Below are positions 1 through 11,644 of a stretch of 64,000 bases of DNA, in pieces. This stretch comes from Hepsetus odoe (lineage: Eukaryota; Chordata; Actinopteri; Characiformes; Hepsetidae), in NCBI GenBank assembly GCA_017165825.1, contig CM029387.1, positions 2,936,289 through 3,000,288 on the forward strand, given 5' to 3'. Position 1 is the stretch's first letter. Every line of letters starts with the position of its first letter. The notes below the pieces were generated by a model, which worked only from the letters and a program-made list of their open reading frames with translations, was not told the origin of the DNA and searched no databases. Made by a program: the position numbers and the translations under genes.

Positions 1-43
<43 letters not shown>

Positions 44-58
44 GTAGAGAGAGAGAGT
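1..58. repeat. (GA)n microsatellite at the window edge
   Basis: Almost pure GA dinucleotide with two interruptions near 38-46. It is cut by the window edge, so its full length is unknown. Homopurine tracts like this can form triplex DNA. Confidence 0.95.
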
Positions 59-161
59 GATGTGATGATGATAGTCAGTTGTAATGAGGGCAGGGATTAG
101 ACTGCATCAGAACTTGGAACAAAAACGCAATAAGGAGCCGACACACTTCATTTTACTGCTT

Positions 162-345
162 CTAATGAGAGAGAGAGAGAGAAAGAGAGAAAGGGGGGGG
201 GGGTGTCAAATCCCTCTAGTCTCTCTATCTTTCTCTCGCTCTCCTTTTCTTTTCTTTTCTTTTTCTCTGCTTCTCTCTTGCCTTCTGTCTCCTTCCACCT
301 TTCCCTTATCCTCATTTCCCCTTCTCTCTGTTTATCACTTCTCTT
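162..345. repeat. Purine tract, G11 run, then CT-rich tract
   Basis: A GA-rich stretch (about 166-192) runs into eleven consecutive G (193-203), then a pyrimidine-rich CT/TTTC tract to about 345. A purine strand next to a pyrimidine strand can fold back on itself. The Arg/Glu-rich and Ser/Leu-rich open frames here come only from this composition. Confidence 0.85.
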
Positions 346-469
346 CATTTCATTGAAGCTTCATAGATTCGGTTCAGTTCACTGAGACTGTGATTAGAAT
401 ATGGATTTAAAGAGAGTTCTTCACTCTTAGTATTCAATAAAGAAAGCATAATGATGGATAGTAATCAAT

Positions 470-935
470 AACAATAGTCATTTCTCCATATTTTGGTTCC
501 AAAAATCCAGACAGATTTTAATGTGGAGGAACAGTTCTCCAGATCTTCCTGAAGGACGGTGTTGTAGTCTCTCATTTTCAGTCCAGTCTCTGTACCTGAG
601 CAGTTCTCCAGATCTTCCTGAAGTACAGTGTTGTTGTCTCTCATTTTCAGTCCAGTCTCTGTACCTGAGCAGTTTGATAGTTCTGTGTTGTTAATCCACA
701 CAGTGATCTATGTCTGAACCTTCAAGCAGAACAAAGCATCTAACTGAAGACATGAAGCAGTGAAGAAACAGGTGCAGATGATTCCAGATGATCAGGTGAT
801 CATTTACTGCTGAACTCTGAAGGTTTGGACCCCTTTATCTAGAATCTTTAGGCACTTTGCAGCCTCTCACAGTAAAATGTTCCCATTTCTTTCATTTAAT
901 TCACTCAATATGCCAAAGATAAGACAGTTTGAGAG
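470..935 (-). mobile_element. Tc1-like element derivative with two 69-bp tandem units
   Basis: Two 69-bp units (532-600 and 601-669), each starting cagttctccagatcttcctg, are followed by about 265 bp that also follows the 69-bp array near 36.8 kb (672-935 here against 36808-37060 there). The leading sequence (catattttg..ttccaaa, about 486-505) matches the corresponding part of the Tc1-like copies near 19.5 and 27.16 kb, so this is a decayed, internally rearranged Tc1-like copy. The strand is inferred from family comparison. No transposase can be read here. Confidence 0.6.
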
Positions 936-1144
936 GCACGGCAAGCTACACAGCAGTGTAGATCTTTAACCGATTTCTGCTTGGAGCTCTGTCTCCTCTG
1001 CTATCTCACTGTGAAAGCTCACCTTGGCCTTTCTGCATAAACAGCTCTGACTGTGTTGGCCAGTTTCAAAGGGCAGATGCTGCTCAATGAGTCTCTCTCA
1101 CAGAGTAGCTCCATCCTTCCATCCACCATCTAGATGTCTAATCT
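936..1144. other. Unique-looking spacer
   Basis: AT/GC-balanced sequence between the 69-bp-unit element and a SINE C copy. I recognise no gene, RNA or repeat in it. It lies between the two inverted arms described for 728-935 and 1386-1604. Confidence 0.4.
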
Positions 1145-1330
1145 TAATCAGGGTTGCAGTGGGAACTGGTTCCCGTCTCAGTACTCCTAGGGTGGAGAAA
1201 ACCCTGGACAGATCACCAGGTCACTGTAGGTCAGACACTCACTGACCATCTCACCTGGGGAGCAATTAAGAATCTCCAATCCACCCGACGTGTCTCTGGA
1301 TGGTGGGAGGAAACCGGAGAAAGGGGTACT
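1145..1330 (-). mobile_element. SINE family C copy, degenerate
   Basis: The order of motifs matches the other minus-strand C copies: a 'cctggacagatcaccag' segment, 'tccacccgacgtg', then 'gtgggaggaaaccggag' (about 1300-1320). The tRNA-like head expected beyond 1330 is not recognisable, so the copy is truncated. Confidence 0.6.
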
Positions 1331-1385
1331 GAGCCAATTTTTTATTTATTTTTGTTTGTTGGTGCAAGAATGCTATGTCCTTCCT

Positions 1386-1604
1386 GTAAAACTGTCTTAC
1401 CTACGGCACATTGGGTAGATTAAACGAAAGAAATGGGAACCGATGTTCTACTGTGACCAGGCTGCAAAGTGTCTAAAGATACAAGGTTCTAGATAACCTG
1501 CTTCCAAGCAGTAAACGGACCAGCTGATCATCTGGAACCATCTGCACCTGTTTCTCCTCTGCTACATGTCTTACGTTAGATGCTTTCTTCTGAGGTTCTA
1601 CTAC
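1386..1604. repeat. Inverted copy of 728-935
   Basis: Read in reverse complement, this block matches about 728-935: 'gatcatctggaaccatctgc' here against the complement of 'gcagatgattccagatgatc' there, and 'gaaatgggaac', 'ggctgcaaagtg' and 'aaactgtctta' are shared. Together they form a long imperfect inverted repeat with a spacer of about 450 bp. It could be the two ends of one transposon or two copies inserted head to head. Confidence 0.7.
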
Positions 1605-1609
1605 GGCTT

Positions 1610-2940
1610 CAAATGTGCCGATCGGGTTTAAAACCAGAACGCTCTGCTTTTTGGAGCTGTCTTAAAGCCTGACATTTCAAAAATGCGTTTGTCGAACAAT
1701 AGACGCTCTAATGACAAAAAAAACGAATTGCAAGTAGGTCTACAATGCTGAGTAGTCGACAAGCGAAAGTGACAGCTTGTCACCTCTCCTCTTTCAAGCT
1801 CACCAAGCGTGCACACACACACACACACTCAAATTTACAATCACCACTGCTAAAAAAGGCTTCTATCCCACACACCAACGGCGAGATCCAACTGATGGCA
1901 AACATCCATCAATACGTGAGAAAAGCAACAAAGCTTGAGACAGTTTCCTTTTTCTATAAGGGCTCAGAGCTCAGCTCAAATCCATCCACACCGAATGCCC
2001 ACATGACCCGGCTGATATCCCTCAGGAAAAAGCTGCATATGAAGCTGGCGGCTGGTTTAGTTTCCCTTGATCCGCCACATTCAAGAGCACGAGTATTACG
2101 CTCTTCTATTTTTAGCCCGTCGCACGCGGCCCAAGATCCATTAAAGTCAAAACAGGCTGACGAAGTAATTCAGCTAAAAAATGAAGCTGAAGGCGCAGCT
2201 CTCAGACACAATATAAGCCACGCTGGAGTCTCGTCTGAAGAGCGTGAAGACTAACACTTGGGAAAGTATGTAAAACACACCTGCGTATAAATCATGGAAA
2301 TGCGATTTTTGTTTGCCTTTGTTTAAGACTGCAGCGTGTGCAAACTACCCCCAGACACAGCGGGGTCAACAGACTCGCCACGAAAATCATTAACGAAGAG
2401 AGCGTGGTGCTCATCAACCATCTTCTTTCACATCCAGACTCACACTGGGATCCTCTGCCTAGGTGCCGTTAGCGAAGGAGGCCTCTCGACTTTTAAGCCC
2501 CTAAAGCAAATTTAGGCTCGGTTTTTAAGAGGCGGCGGAAAATCGACTGAAAACCAGAAGCCTCGAGCTGCTTAAACTTTTGGAAAATGGGCTGAAAAAC
2601 TGCAGGAATATCATCTCCGCTCATGTTTTACACTGCGATCCTTTAAACGTCCATGAAGGAGGAAAAGAAGCGCTTTCTTCATGTTTTCCAGCCCTTGAGA
2701 GGGTGTTAGATCTGGGTGGGAGTTTTGTTCAGAACAAAGGGTGAGAATGTTACACTTGAAAGAAAAGGCAGAACTTCAGAGATGTTAGAAAATGGACCAT
2801 TTTAGATCTTCATTAAAGGAAATAGCTTGGCCAAAAATCCAATTTGCACCTTCCTGTACCAAACAGAGTCAGACGCACATATGGCTTCTCAGGAGAGGCT
2901 GCAAGAAAGCGTTAATCATTTTTCTGCTTATTCTTTTCTG
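1610..2940. other. Unique non-coding sequence
   Basis: Mostly single-copy sequence with a short (CA)10 run at 1810-1829 and AT dinucleotides just before 2960. An open frame of 169 codons at 1745-2254 lacks any domain I recognise and runs through the CA tract. The GC-balanced block 2340-2720 could be a conserved non-coding element, but nothing decisive is visible. Confidence 0.4.
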
Positions 2941-2961
2941 CTCCATATATATATATAAATA

Positions 2962-3195
2962 AGGCGCGGTGGTGCAGTGGGCAGCAGCGCTGGGTTCCCT
3001 CTCAAGCGGGACGGTTCAGGTCCTTTCTTTGTGAAATGGACACGTTTTCCCCGTGTCTACCAGGAGCACCGGTTTCCTCCCACCATCAAAAGACATGCAC
3101 GACGGGTGGACTGCAGATGCTAACTTGTCTGTAGGTGTGAATAAGTCTGTGTGTCTGTCCTGCGATGGACTGATGACCTGTCCAGGATGTCGGTT
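2962..3195 (+). mobile_element. SINE family C copy, plus strand
   Basis: Begins with a tRNA-like head: 'ggtggtgcagtggg' fits an RNA polymerase III A box; the B box is weak ('ggttcaggtcc'). It continues through 'tttccccgtgtct', 'ggtttcctcccacc', 'aaagacatgca', 'tcctgcgatggactgatgac' and 'ctgtccagga', the order seen in every C copy in this window. This orientation is head first, opposite to the copies at 1.15, 22.55 and 34.5 kb. Confidence 0.75.
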
Positions 3196-3559
3196 GGTCT
3201 CTCTGTTTCAGTCTGATAACATACTACTTGGAACAGGGTGATGGGAACCTACCAGGTGACCAGTTGATATGGATTTTATATATATATTATCAGATTTTTG
3301 CAGATTTTTAACGTGGGCCACCTCTGATTTTTGTTTAACATTTCATTACCCAATCAGTCGGGCTTCGGCATACTTTATTACCATTACCATGGTTACGATA
3401 CATCAAACTATCTCCTTTTTTTGCCCATAGAAAAAACATTGACTGTTTTGCTGATGTATTGGCTTCCAATCTGTCCCCGGTTTGATTCCATTGAGGGTGT
3501 CATTTAATTTCAGTTCTCTGAGTGTGTTTTGACTAAACTTATTAATATTCATTGAGGAA

Positions 3560-4540
3560 TGACTTCGTACAAGGCTGGTTCATAAAGCCAACAGGCGATC
3601 TTGTCATTACATATTTTTTATTACTGCATTTGTTTATTTGCGCTGATCTGTATCGTGAGCGGGTCCGGCGTCTGAGAACGTTTTGCTTGAGCGGTTCTCT
3701 TAACTGGAGGCTCTAAACAGCCCCCCCCCCCCGCCGAACAGCTATTTAGAAATAAGGCTTGTCGAAATTGCACAATTGGTTTGTCACACCCGCGGGCCGC
3801 TTGATTCCCTGGCCTTGTGCCTGGACGAGGCCCATTACTATTCAAATGAAGGCGTCTCATCATGTGCTCCCCCTCGCATGACTGGGCCCGGTTTCCTCCT
3901 GCACCTTTCAGAGCCGCCTGATTAGAATTGCCAATCGCACAAAGCGAACTGTCAGGTGATTGCCAGCGAGAACACACAAGGCAGGAGCTCATAAGCACTT
4001 ATGATTACTGTTAGAACAACTCCAGTGTAATTCTCCGCACTCCGACCAACCGCATGAAGCCGTTTCTCGGCTGAGGAGGGAAGGGGGGTGTAAAATTTTA
4101 ATCATCTGTTTGACAGCAGCCGAACAGACAATACAAAACGCTCTGCCTCATCAGTTTTTACCGCTCGGCGTTAAGGAGGGAAAAGGGTTTTCGTCACTTT
4201 CCTATTCCAGCATTTTCTCCGGCTGGGAAAGCAAGACTCTGAGAATCTTGCTGTAAGTGGCGGCAGGCCGCGAGGGGCCACAGGACGGCCTCTGAGCAGC
4301 AGAATCCTCCTTTTCTGATTAGCCGGGTGAACGGCGCGGTCAGGGGAGAGGCTGGAGGATGCTGATTCGGCCGCTGATGGACCCTGACGCTGCACATACG
4401 GCAGAAAAATGATCCGTTTGCAGGGACCCTGACTTTTCCCGCCCGGCCCTACCTTCCTTTAAACAGCTCAGCTTCACCTGAACCCAATCTACAGCGCGCA
4501 GCCCTGAAAGAATCCAAATAAAAATAAATCATCGTTTATT
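3560..4540. other. Unique block, candidate conserved non-coding region
   Basis: About 1 kb free of recognisable repeats except a C12 run (3721-3732). GC content is somewhat higher than in the flanks and no open frame has a known domain. Unique blocks of this kind in fish gene deserts are often conserved enhancers; here that is inference only. 3200-3560 is similar unique AT-rich sequence. Confidence 0.3.
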
Positions 4541-4555
4541 TTAAATGAGAAACCG

Positions 4556-4705
4556 TGTGTGTACGTGTGTGTACTTGTGCGTGTGTGTGTGCGTGTGTGT
4601 GTAAGTGTATGTGTGTGTGTGTGTATGTGTGTATGTAGGTGTCTTTCTACTTTTTTAATACTTTATTCTTTCTTTCTTTCTCTCTTTCTTTCTCTCTTTC
4701 TTTCC
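4556..4705. repeat. (GT)n followed by (TTTC)n microsatellites
   Basis: Interrupted GT repeats (about 4556-4640), then TTTC/CTCT repeats (about 4664-4705). 4710-5280 is unique sequence with no recognisable feature. Confidence 0.9.
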
Positions 4706-5281
4706 CAGTTTAATATGTCATGTCAATTCCGTGGCTATAAATGAAATTACTCATGAATCCACAATTCCTTATGAAGGATTATTCATGATAGTTTATTGCA
4801 TTTCCTTTCTAAAGTGAAACTAATTGAATTAGACGTCTAATATTTCAGCACAGTTTAGGTCCATTGTGTAAATCAGCTTTTTTATCGAAGGTGTAACGAG
4901 AGGAAGAGCTCACCTGTCTGTGTCTCCCAGCAGAGACCACGACGTCTAAACCCTGAACTGTGTCCCATCGGTCTCCAAGCACTCTTACAATGAAAAGTCC
5001 AACTCCTACTAAAAGCAGCAGGACGTAAATGAAAAGGAACGCAGCATTATTTCCCTGTATATCTAGTCCCCTGACATTATCCGGCTCGGAGAACCTTGAG
5101 GGCCACGATGGATTCCCTCTGCTGGTGCTTCACTTGGAAAAGATTATGTAAAGAAAAATGTCAGGAGTTCCTGTTCATGTTCAGCACAGGAGAGAACAAA
5201 CCACACCGATCTGAAGGGGTTTAACAAACTCTGAAAATGACAAATGAATAAGGTTTGGGCTACAAAATCGAAGCCACCACA

Positions 5282-5409
5282 GCACGGTGCAGCCATATCC
5301 AGCATCCAGTGAGCAGTGATGGGGACGGTACCTTGCTCAAGGGTTCCTCAGGGCAACCTAACTCCGATCCTGGGGCCTAGTCCCTGAACACTAGATCCCA
5401 GCTGCCCCA
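5282..5409 (-). mobile_element. SINE family A copy, truncated tail
   Basis: Contains the family core 'gagcagtgatggggacggta' and 'ccttgctcaaggg', then the antisense of a tRNA-like head ending 'ctgcccca'. On the minus strand the head comes first, so this copy reads right to left and lacks the usual 3' tail ending tcactttcacttt. Confidence 0.75.
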
Positions 5410-6410
5410 GGAAAAATTAATATAGACTTGCTTATGTAGTCTGTACGACCCACCCTTTCATATAAAAGTGGAAAAGCATCCATCTTGACTTCTACACTTT
5501 ATCAGTACCAGTCATATCCGTCCTGAAACCACACAAGCAAGCCTGTCAAGGTTGAGGAGAGCCTGAGGATTTTTGATTATTTTACTGTGCCGTTCTCATT
5601 TCTGTGTCAGAACAGCAGAAAGATGGCAAAGCAAATGGAAAAGGCATGCCACGACATCAGGAAGATGCATTCGATGTTTTCAAAGCCTCTGCATTTGAAA
5701 AAAGATAGGAGAACAGAATATACCTCAAAGATTATAATCGCCAGGAGAGCATTCCTGACCCCTACACCTTCAGACAAGCTGAAGGCTGTGTTCGACACAA
5801 ATCATGACCAAAGACCTATTGAAATGGATCGAAGAAGTGTGTTGTGTAACTGTTTCCAAGAGACAGCACCTTAGATGTAGATGCAGAGCAGGTCACTCAA
5901 GCAATCATTAAGTGTTCACGCTCAACTGAACGCCGGTTTGACTCCCCACGACCTTGAATCAAGATAAGAGTTTTTTCCTTGGCGCAATTATCAGAGTGGG
6001 CAGAAGAGTAAAGGTATTGTTGTGTAAGTGAAAAAGGATTCAAGCAGACGTAAAAGTCCTGATGTAAAGTAAAAGGTCTTGGTGTTCTTCAATGGAGCTT
6101 CTTTGCCCATATAGCATCACCTGTTAGCCTCTTCCCACCAACAGGGAAGCGTTTCCATTCAGGTTACTTTGAATTTCAGTGACGTCTCATGAACTTGCCT
6201 GTATTTCCACCAGTCTGGAGGGTGAGAGATCATCAGAAGGGGGGCTGCACAATGGAAGTAAATGAGGAGGACACACAAAGTAATCTTATGAACATGTTTG
6301 GATCCAGCTAGGAGCTGACTTTTTAAGTTCTAACCCATGATTTTTGCCCAAAATGCTTTTTAAGGTTATAATAATCCTTTATTTATAATCCCACGAATGG
6401 GAAATTTGTT
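5410..6410. other. Unique non-coding stretch
   Basis: No repeat or gene recognised. A 95-codon open frame at 5587-5874 (Lys/Arg-rich) has no domain I know and no splice or promoter context that would support it. Confidence 0.4.
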
Positions 6411-6584
6411 CTCTGCATTTCACCCATACACACATGTGCAGCAGTGGGCTGCTATTGAAAGTGCCCGGGGAGCAGTGATGGGGACGGCACCTTGCTCAAG
6501 GGTACCTCAGCGCAACCTACTGGGAAGGGGTTCGATCCTCCGATCATGTGGCTAACGCCCTAACCACTAGGCCACCGCTGCCCT
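6411..6584 (-). mobile_element. SINE family A copy
   Basis: Minus-strand copy: 'gcatttcacccatacacaca', 'agcagtgatggggacggcac', 'ttcgatcctccgatcatg' (B-box region) and 'ccctaaccactaggccaccg' (A-box region) appear in the order expected for antisense family A. Confidence 0.85.
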
Positions 6585-6954
6585 GTATTATTATTTGCCC
6601 AAAATGCTCTGAATGGATCCAAAATCTGGTGCCCAAATCAGAACATCTAGAAAAGGGCTTTGTGAGGAGTGTGAACCAACAGAACCAACACAACAGAGCA
6701 AAATGAACTCCAAAGTAAGAATAAGGAGCTAAATGTTAAGTGAAAAAGAGAGCAAATTACCTATTGATAGGCCTGAGTAGAAGAGTCCTGACCATGTTCC
6801 ATCATGTCCATGTCTGTTGATGTCCTAGACCATCCCAGTCAACATTTTCCACGCGTTTCCTCATTAGCAAGCCCTCACTGATTGCTTAGTAGTTCTCTTA
6901 CCTTGCCTGTTTCCTTGTTCACTTACTGGACAAAGTTGGAAACACCTTTGATGG

Positions 6955-7130
6955 GGGCATCAGACCTGGACCGTCAATCAATCTTCTCTCATGTTTTACA
7001 TCTTATGGACAGCTGCTTGTGTGTGCCGCTTATCTGATGCTAACCTGGCACCAGGACGCACTATGGAAAGAAAACCAGCAAGCGGAGGAGGTGTGATGCT
7101 CTGGCCTATGACCTGCTGGGACTAAAGTAC
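6955..7130 (+). pseudogene. Tc1-like transposase fragment (middle part)
   Basis: A short degenerate piece of a Tc1/mariner transposase. In one frame 7081-7104 reads SGGGVMLW, matching the conserved 'GG(S)VMLW' segment between the first and second catalytic Asp of Tc1-type DDE transposases. The sequence from about 6955 ('ggcatcagacctggacc') to 7030 parallels the segment around the first Asp in the copy at 53.6 kb. Frameshifts and stops make it non-functional. No terminal inverted repeats are visible. Confidence 0.65.
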
Positions 7131-7134
7131 ATGA

Positions 7135-7655
7135 AAGTGAGGGATCTGATTTCTCTTCAACTCTGGCTGTAGGTCCTCATTATGGACTGCAAAAACTGAA
7201 ACTCGAGGGGGTTTGAGTTCAGACAGGCCACAAAACAAAAGATCATGTAATGCAGCAGAAAATAAACCATGTTTATTCTCCTTCCTGCAATACCAGCAGT
7301 CAAACCTTGGGTTTTATCCCACAAGGGTTTGTAAAGCAAACTTTTGCAGAGTTTCCTTCTGCCCTGTGCTGCACTGCAGAGAGAAGAAAGCCGGAACAAG
7401 CACGAAGGGTCAGGTGCGTCTGAATCCATGTCGGAGGTGGGACAGGTTTCCTTTACCTTCCTATCTCTGAGTCGCCTAATGAGAAACTTCACTCAGATAT
7501 TCAGTGGAGCACAGCGGCTGCACTGAATCAAGAAGCTCTCCAGACACCTTTTCTGGCGAGGGAGGAAAGGTTCAGTATTCAGTATTTTTCCGACTGTATC
7601 ATTTCCTGGTACAGAATCGAGCAGATCAATCAGTTTATAGCTTAGTTTACCCTCA
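7135..7655. other. Unique non-coding stretch
   Basis: Sequence of ordinary composition downstream of the transposase fragment. I recognise no exon, RNA gene or repeat. Confidence 0.35.
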
Positions 7656-8640
7656 GTGCCCACTTCATTAGGAACCCCTAACTGACCTCAGCCCACTTTA
7701 TTTGTAGTTTGTTTGTGGTTTGTCACGTGACCATCTCCTCAGTTCATTTCCCTCTTTTTCAATGAAGGAACACAAAAATATGAGAAGAACCAGACGTTTT
7801 GAACACTCCCGATCCCTATACAGCCCCTGCCCCAGTATTTCAGGCCGTAAAAACATTCAAATCCAAACCAGCTCCACTTTGGCATCGCCTGCATTTATCT
7901 TGTGGAGAATCCCTCCCCTTACACTGTATCTAGATGATAGAGCATCCGGTTGCGCAACAAATATCCAGCATTTTGATGAATCGAAGCTGGAAAAATTCAA
8001 AGTAAGTCATGGGGCGTGGAAGAAAACTTGATTTGGATTTGGAAACCCCTCCGTTTTATTTCATCCCGTATTCGCTACACTGGAAAACCCTGACTTGCAC
8101 TTATGCTCCATAAAAATTGGAAACTTTATTAGAAACCGAGCTGTTATTGGAAGCCTTGCAATGGCCACTTTATTGGAAACCCACTCCTTGCAGAGCCAAC
8201 TCTACTGTAAACTCCAATTTTGTACTTTATTGGAAACACCTACTTTATATCTCTGCTGGCCACTTTATGACCTCCTACCTTTACAGGTGTACTGTATAAT
8301 ACAGTGATAGACTGTGTTATCTGTTGCGGTATGATCTATAACACCCCCCCACCCCCCATCTCACACCTCTGGGCAGTTTCTGACCACTGTTGACCACATA
8401 TTGTGCAGGGGTTGGGCCAGCTCAGCAGTGGCGCTGATATAGGAGGATATTTCTAGGCCAGACTGCTAGGCTAAGAGTTGGCAACTCTAAAACATCCAGC
8501 CAAGAGTGGTCCTGTGGGGAGAGACTGAAAATGGATGAAGGGCTAAAGGATGAGTAACAGCTGACGGTACACCAGTAAGATTGAGCTACAAGAGAGTGTA
8601 ATAATGTGGCCAGTGAGATTATACCTCTATAAATAATTAA
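7656..8640. repeat. Probable dispersed DNA-transposon repeat with 'ctttattggaaac' motifs
   Basis: Variants of 'cttcattaggaac', 'ctttattagaaac' and 'ctttattggaaac' recur at about 7668, 8125, 8168 and 8227, and the block ends near 'aataatgtggccagtgag' (about 8604-8622). Such motifs occur at the ends of a common teleost DNA transposon. The element boundaries are not clear, and C-rich runs at 8344-8358 interrupt it. Confidence 0.35.
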
Positions 8641-8747
8641 CTGCTAGCAGCTTCATTTCGAGCTAAAATTAATGGCCTTCAAAGTGCAATAAAAAGTTAC
8701 TCTCTAAAAATTTCTTCAATCGCAAACTTTTATTCCATTTTGTTAAA

Positions 8748-8749
<2 letters not shown>

Positions 8750-8783
<34 letters not shown>
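8750..8783. repeat. (GT)n microsatellite
   Basis: About 17 uninterrupted GT units. Confidence 0.95.
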
Positions 8784-8784
<1 letters not shown>

Positions 8785-8789
8785 TCCCT

Positions 8790-9330
8790 TCTCAAACATT
8801 GTATTACTGAACTTTGTTGAAGGGCACAGAGGTCAACACTGGTCTCCTTGAGGAACCGACCTCATCAGGGTTTGACAGAAAGGGCCGGAGCTGACAGGCC
8901 TTTCATTGCTGCTCCATTGTGCCGACGAGGGAATCAATTATAAAAACATGCTTAACAGAAGAGATAAGGATGGCGTCCTCCATTGTGTTTGGCCAAAGTC
9001 CTTTTCTTAAAGAGAGGTGAAGAATAGGGTCCCGGACCATTCCTCTACCGCCTCCTGCGGCCGTAATTTGCTCCTCGTCTCGGCTTCCATTGCTTTTTGG
9101 AATTGGATTTACCGGACTCATTCAGACGATGAATGGATTCGCCTTCCAGGTCCAGAAAGAGGAGGAATTCAGTGTGAAATTACCTCACTCAGCTCCGAGC
9201 GGCAGCAGCACCGCCGGTCCGTCATTAAGATTCCATCCAAATTAACGTCCTGATTAAACCTTAGAAGCCGTAATTATCACCAGCGATAACAACCGAAAGC
9301 ATTTTGGAAGTGAACATTCATTATTGCTCA
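8790..9330. other. Unique block, candidate conserved non-coding region
   Basis: Repeat-free, moderate GC. It contains homeodomain-like AT cores such as 'atcaattataaaaac' (8932-8946) and 'attaacgtcctgatt'. No plausible exon. Candidate enhancer by character only. Confidence 0.3.
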
Positions 9331-9605
9331 TTCCTTGAAAAAATTTCAGAAATTCAACACTCGGCCGGTCGTCGCTGCCCTTGGTTGTATTATTTCCACA
9401 CACTATTTAGTCTGCTAGTCTGCAGTTTGGGACATGGTTACGATACAGTTATCTAGATAAAGGGAACGTTCTCCTTTTGTCTGAAAATTAACAGCAGATT
9501 TTTGGAGAGAAAGGTCACCAACTCATTATCACTCACCTTTCCTGATAATGAAGAATTTCTTGCAGCAATATTGACCCGTCCACACTGAAAATACCTTTAT
9601 TTCTG

Positions 9606-10236
9606 AAACATGATGCTGCTGCGAGACTCGTCTTCAATTGTCCCAAGTTCTCTCCAACCACACCTCTGCTACGGGACCTGCACCTGCTCCCTGTGGCTGC
9701 TCATATCAGGTTTAGGTCTTTACGGTCTTACACCCTCCTACATGACTGCACTTATCAGACAACTTGTCTCTTCTCGTTCCCTCAGAAGATCGAGCACTGC
9801 TTGCCTTGAACCTCCATCCTCAAGAGAAGAGGAAGACCTGCATCGAGGTTCTTCTCCTGGTTCCTCAGTGGTGGAATGAACCTCTTGTGGTCAGAACTGC
9901 TGAGACCTTTCTGTACTCTGAAGACACATCTGTTCAAGGAACACCTAGAGAACTTAACTTCCCTTTCCAACTCTGCTCTTCTACCTTTCTACACTTTCTT
10001 CTCTTCCATAAAAAACTAAAAATAAAAAAAAATCACCTTTTGGAATTTATCCAACATCTGGGACAATTAAGTCATTTCTTCAGTCAGTACTAAAGTTTAT
10101 AAATTTGCTGCATGTCTGGGGAATAGTTCATCAGCTGCTGATTTTTAGATGAAGAGATGAAGAAATGAAGAGATGAAGCACTGACATGAGTTGCCCTGGA
10201 TAAGAGCGTCTGTCAAATGCTGTAGATGTAAATGAA
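9606..10236 (+). pseudogene. L2-type LINE 3' end (reverse transcriptase C-terminus, 3' UTR and tail)
   Basis: The frame starting at 9609 reads HDAAARLVFNCPKFSP followed by a TPLLRDLHLLPV segment. This is the characteristic region after the reverse transcriptase domain in L2/CR1-group non-LTR retrotransposons. Downstream frames are broken. The element closes with a tail 'ggataagagcgtctgtcaaa' (10198-10217) and 'gatgtaaatg'; the same tail in reverse complement ends each SINE B copy. It is a 5'-truncated dead copy, the usual fate of LINE insertions. Confidence 0.8.
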
Positions 10237-10239
10237 AAT

Positions 10240-10940
10240 GTTCATCCTGACAGCAGTGTAGGGGGAGGGGTTTTCCACAAGATAAAGGCAGACATCACCA
10301 AAGTGGAGCTCTGGTAGGGAGGATCTTACTGTTTTTAGTGCCTGAATTACTGCGGTGGTTGATGAAAGGAGATTGAACGTAGCCAAAAACTAAAAAAGAA
10401 GTTACCAATGATGTATATTTTTTAAACATGAGCTTAATGATCAGTTTGGGGCCTTTCTCTTTCGCCATTTAGGTCTCTGATGATGCAAGATGGAAGTATG
10501 ATTTGCCCAATTGAATAAAATTTGATTGAAATTTTAATGTGAACCAAATGAATTGAACAAGAACTTCATTGTTTGGGTTGTACTGATAGCACAGGAAAAA
10601 AAAATGGGATGCCATTTTCTTCTGGAGTTATGATGAACGCTTCATTTCTCCTCCGAACGACAGGCACGCTGTCAGTGTGTCATTAACCCTCTCTGAGAAC
10701 AAATGTCCTCATTAATGGCAGAGACAGGCTGCAGGACACAGAGGCGCAGAACAACAGTGCAGGAACCAGCCGGAGGAAAGAGTGCAGGGAGGTGAGAGTT
10801 TGAGGTCAAAACTGTTTACTCGTTTACAGGCTTCAAACCTTCCTCCCTGAGAGCAGCCGCTCACTACACAACGGCCTTTTCCTCTGAACTGATCATTAGC
10901 TTTGAAAAATATTTGGACTGATGTGATTCAAAATGTGTAC
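10240..10940. other. Unique sequence; 10600-10880 candidate conserved block
   Basis: No repeat or gene recognised. The part around 10650-10760 ('gtcattaaccctctctgag', 'cctcattaatggcagagac') has TTAAT/ATTAAT cores in a repeat-free setting and is a weak candidate for a conserved element. Confidence 0.3.
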
Positions 10941-10944
10941 CACC

Positions 10945-11640
10945 TGAGAGGAACCAAGACACATTGAATACACAAGGCAAGACCACTGAGAAGAACCAAG
11001 GCTCAGTAAGAACAATAAGATGAACCAAGACTCAGAAAGAAGACCACTGAGAAGAACCAGACTCAGAACAAAGAACACAGAGATGAACCAAGAGTCAGAG
11101 AGAAGAACCCTGAGATGAACCAAGACTCAGAAGAAAGAACACTGAGATGAACCAAGAGTCAGAGAGAAGAACCCTGAGATGAACCATGAGTCAGAGAGAA
11201 GAACTCTGAGATGATCCAAGGCTCAGAGAGAAGAACACTGAGATGAACCAAGAGTCAGAGAGAAGAACACTGAGATGATCCAAGGCTCAGAAAAAAGAAC
11301 AGTGAGAGGAACCAAATCTCAGAAAGAAGAACCAAAAATCAGAAACAACAACGCAGGAACTAAGGGGAGCCAAGGTTTGGAGAGAAGAACACTAAAAGAA
11401 ATAACACAAGGAAGGACCACAGAGAGGAAAAAAGTCTTTGAAAGAACGCAAGCAAGGACTGCTAATGAGAGCCAAGTCTCAAAAAGAAGAACCTGAGGGG
11501 ACCCAAGAATCAGAAAGTAGAACCTTAAGAGCAACCAAGAGCTTTGAGAGGAACCAACACTTACAAGCAAAACACGAGGAAGAACCGTTGAGAGAAACCA
11601 GGACCAGAAAATATGTCCAAAGGCCTTGAGGTAGAACCGC
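10945..11640. repeat. GA-rich minisatellite, ~32-bp unit
   Basis: Clear 32-bp units of the type 'gaaccaagagtcagagagaa' plus 'gaacactgagat' from about 11060 to 11300, with decayed versions on both sides (10945-11060 and 11300-11640). The long Glu/Lys/Arg-rich or Ser/Leu-rich open frames here are by-products of the array. Confidence 0.9.
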
Positions 11641-11644
11641 AGCA

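Noticed and set aside
1745..2254. Open frame of 169 codons, the longest one outside the main repeats in the first 20 kb
   Set aside because: It runs through a CA repeat, has no recognisable domain and no start or splice context. Length is within chance for low-stop sequence in 64 kb.
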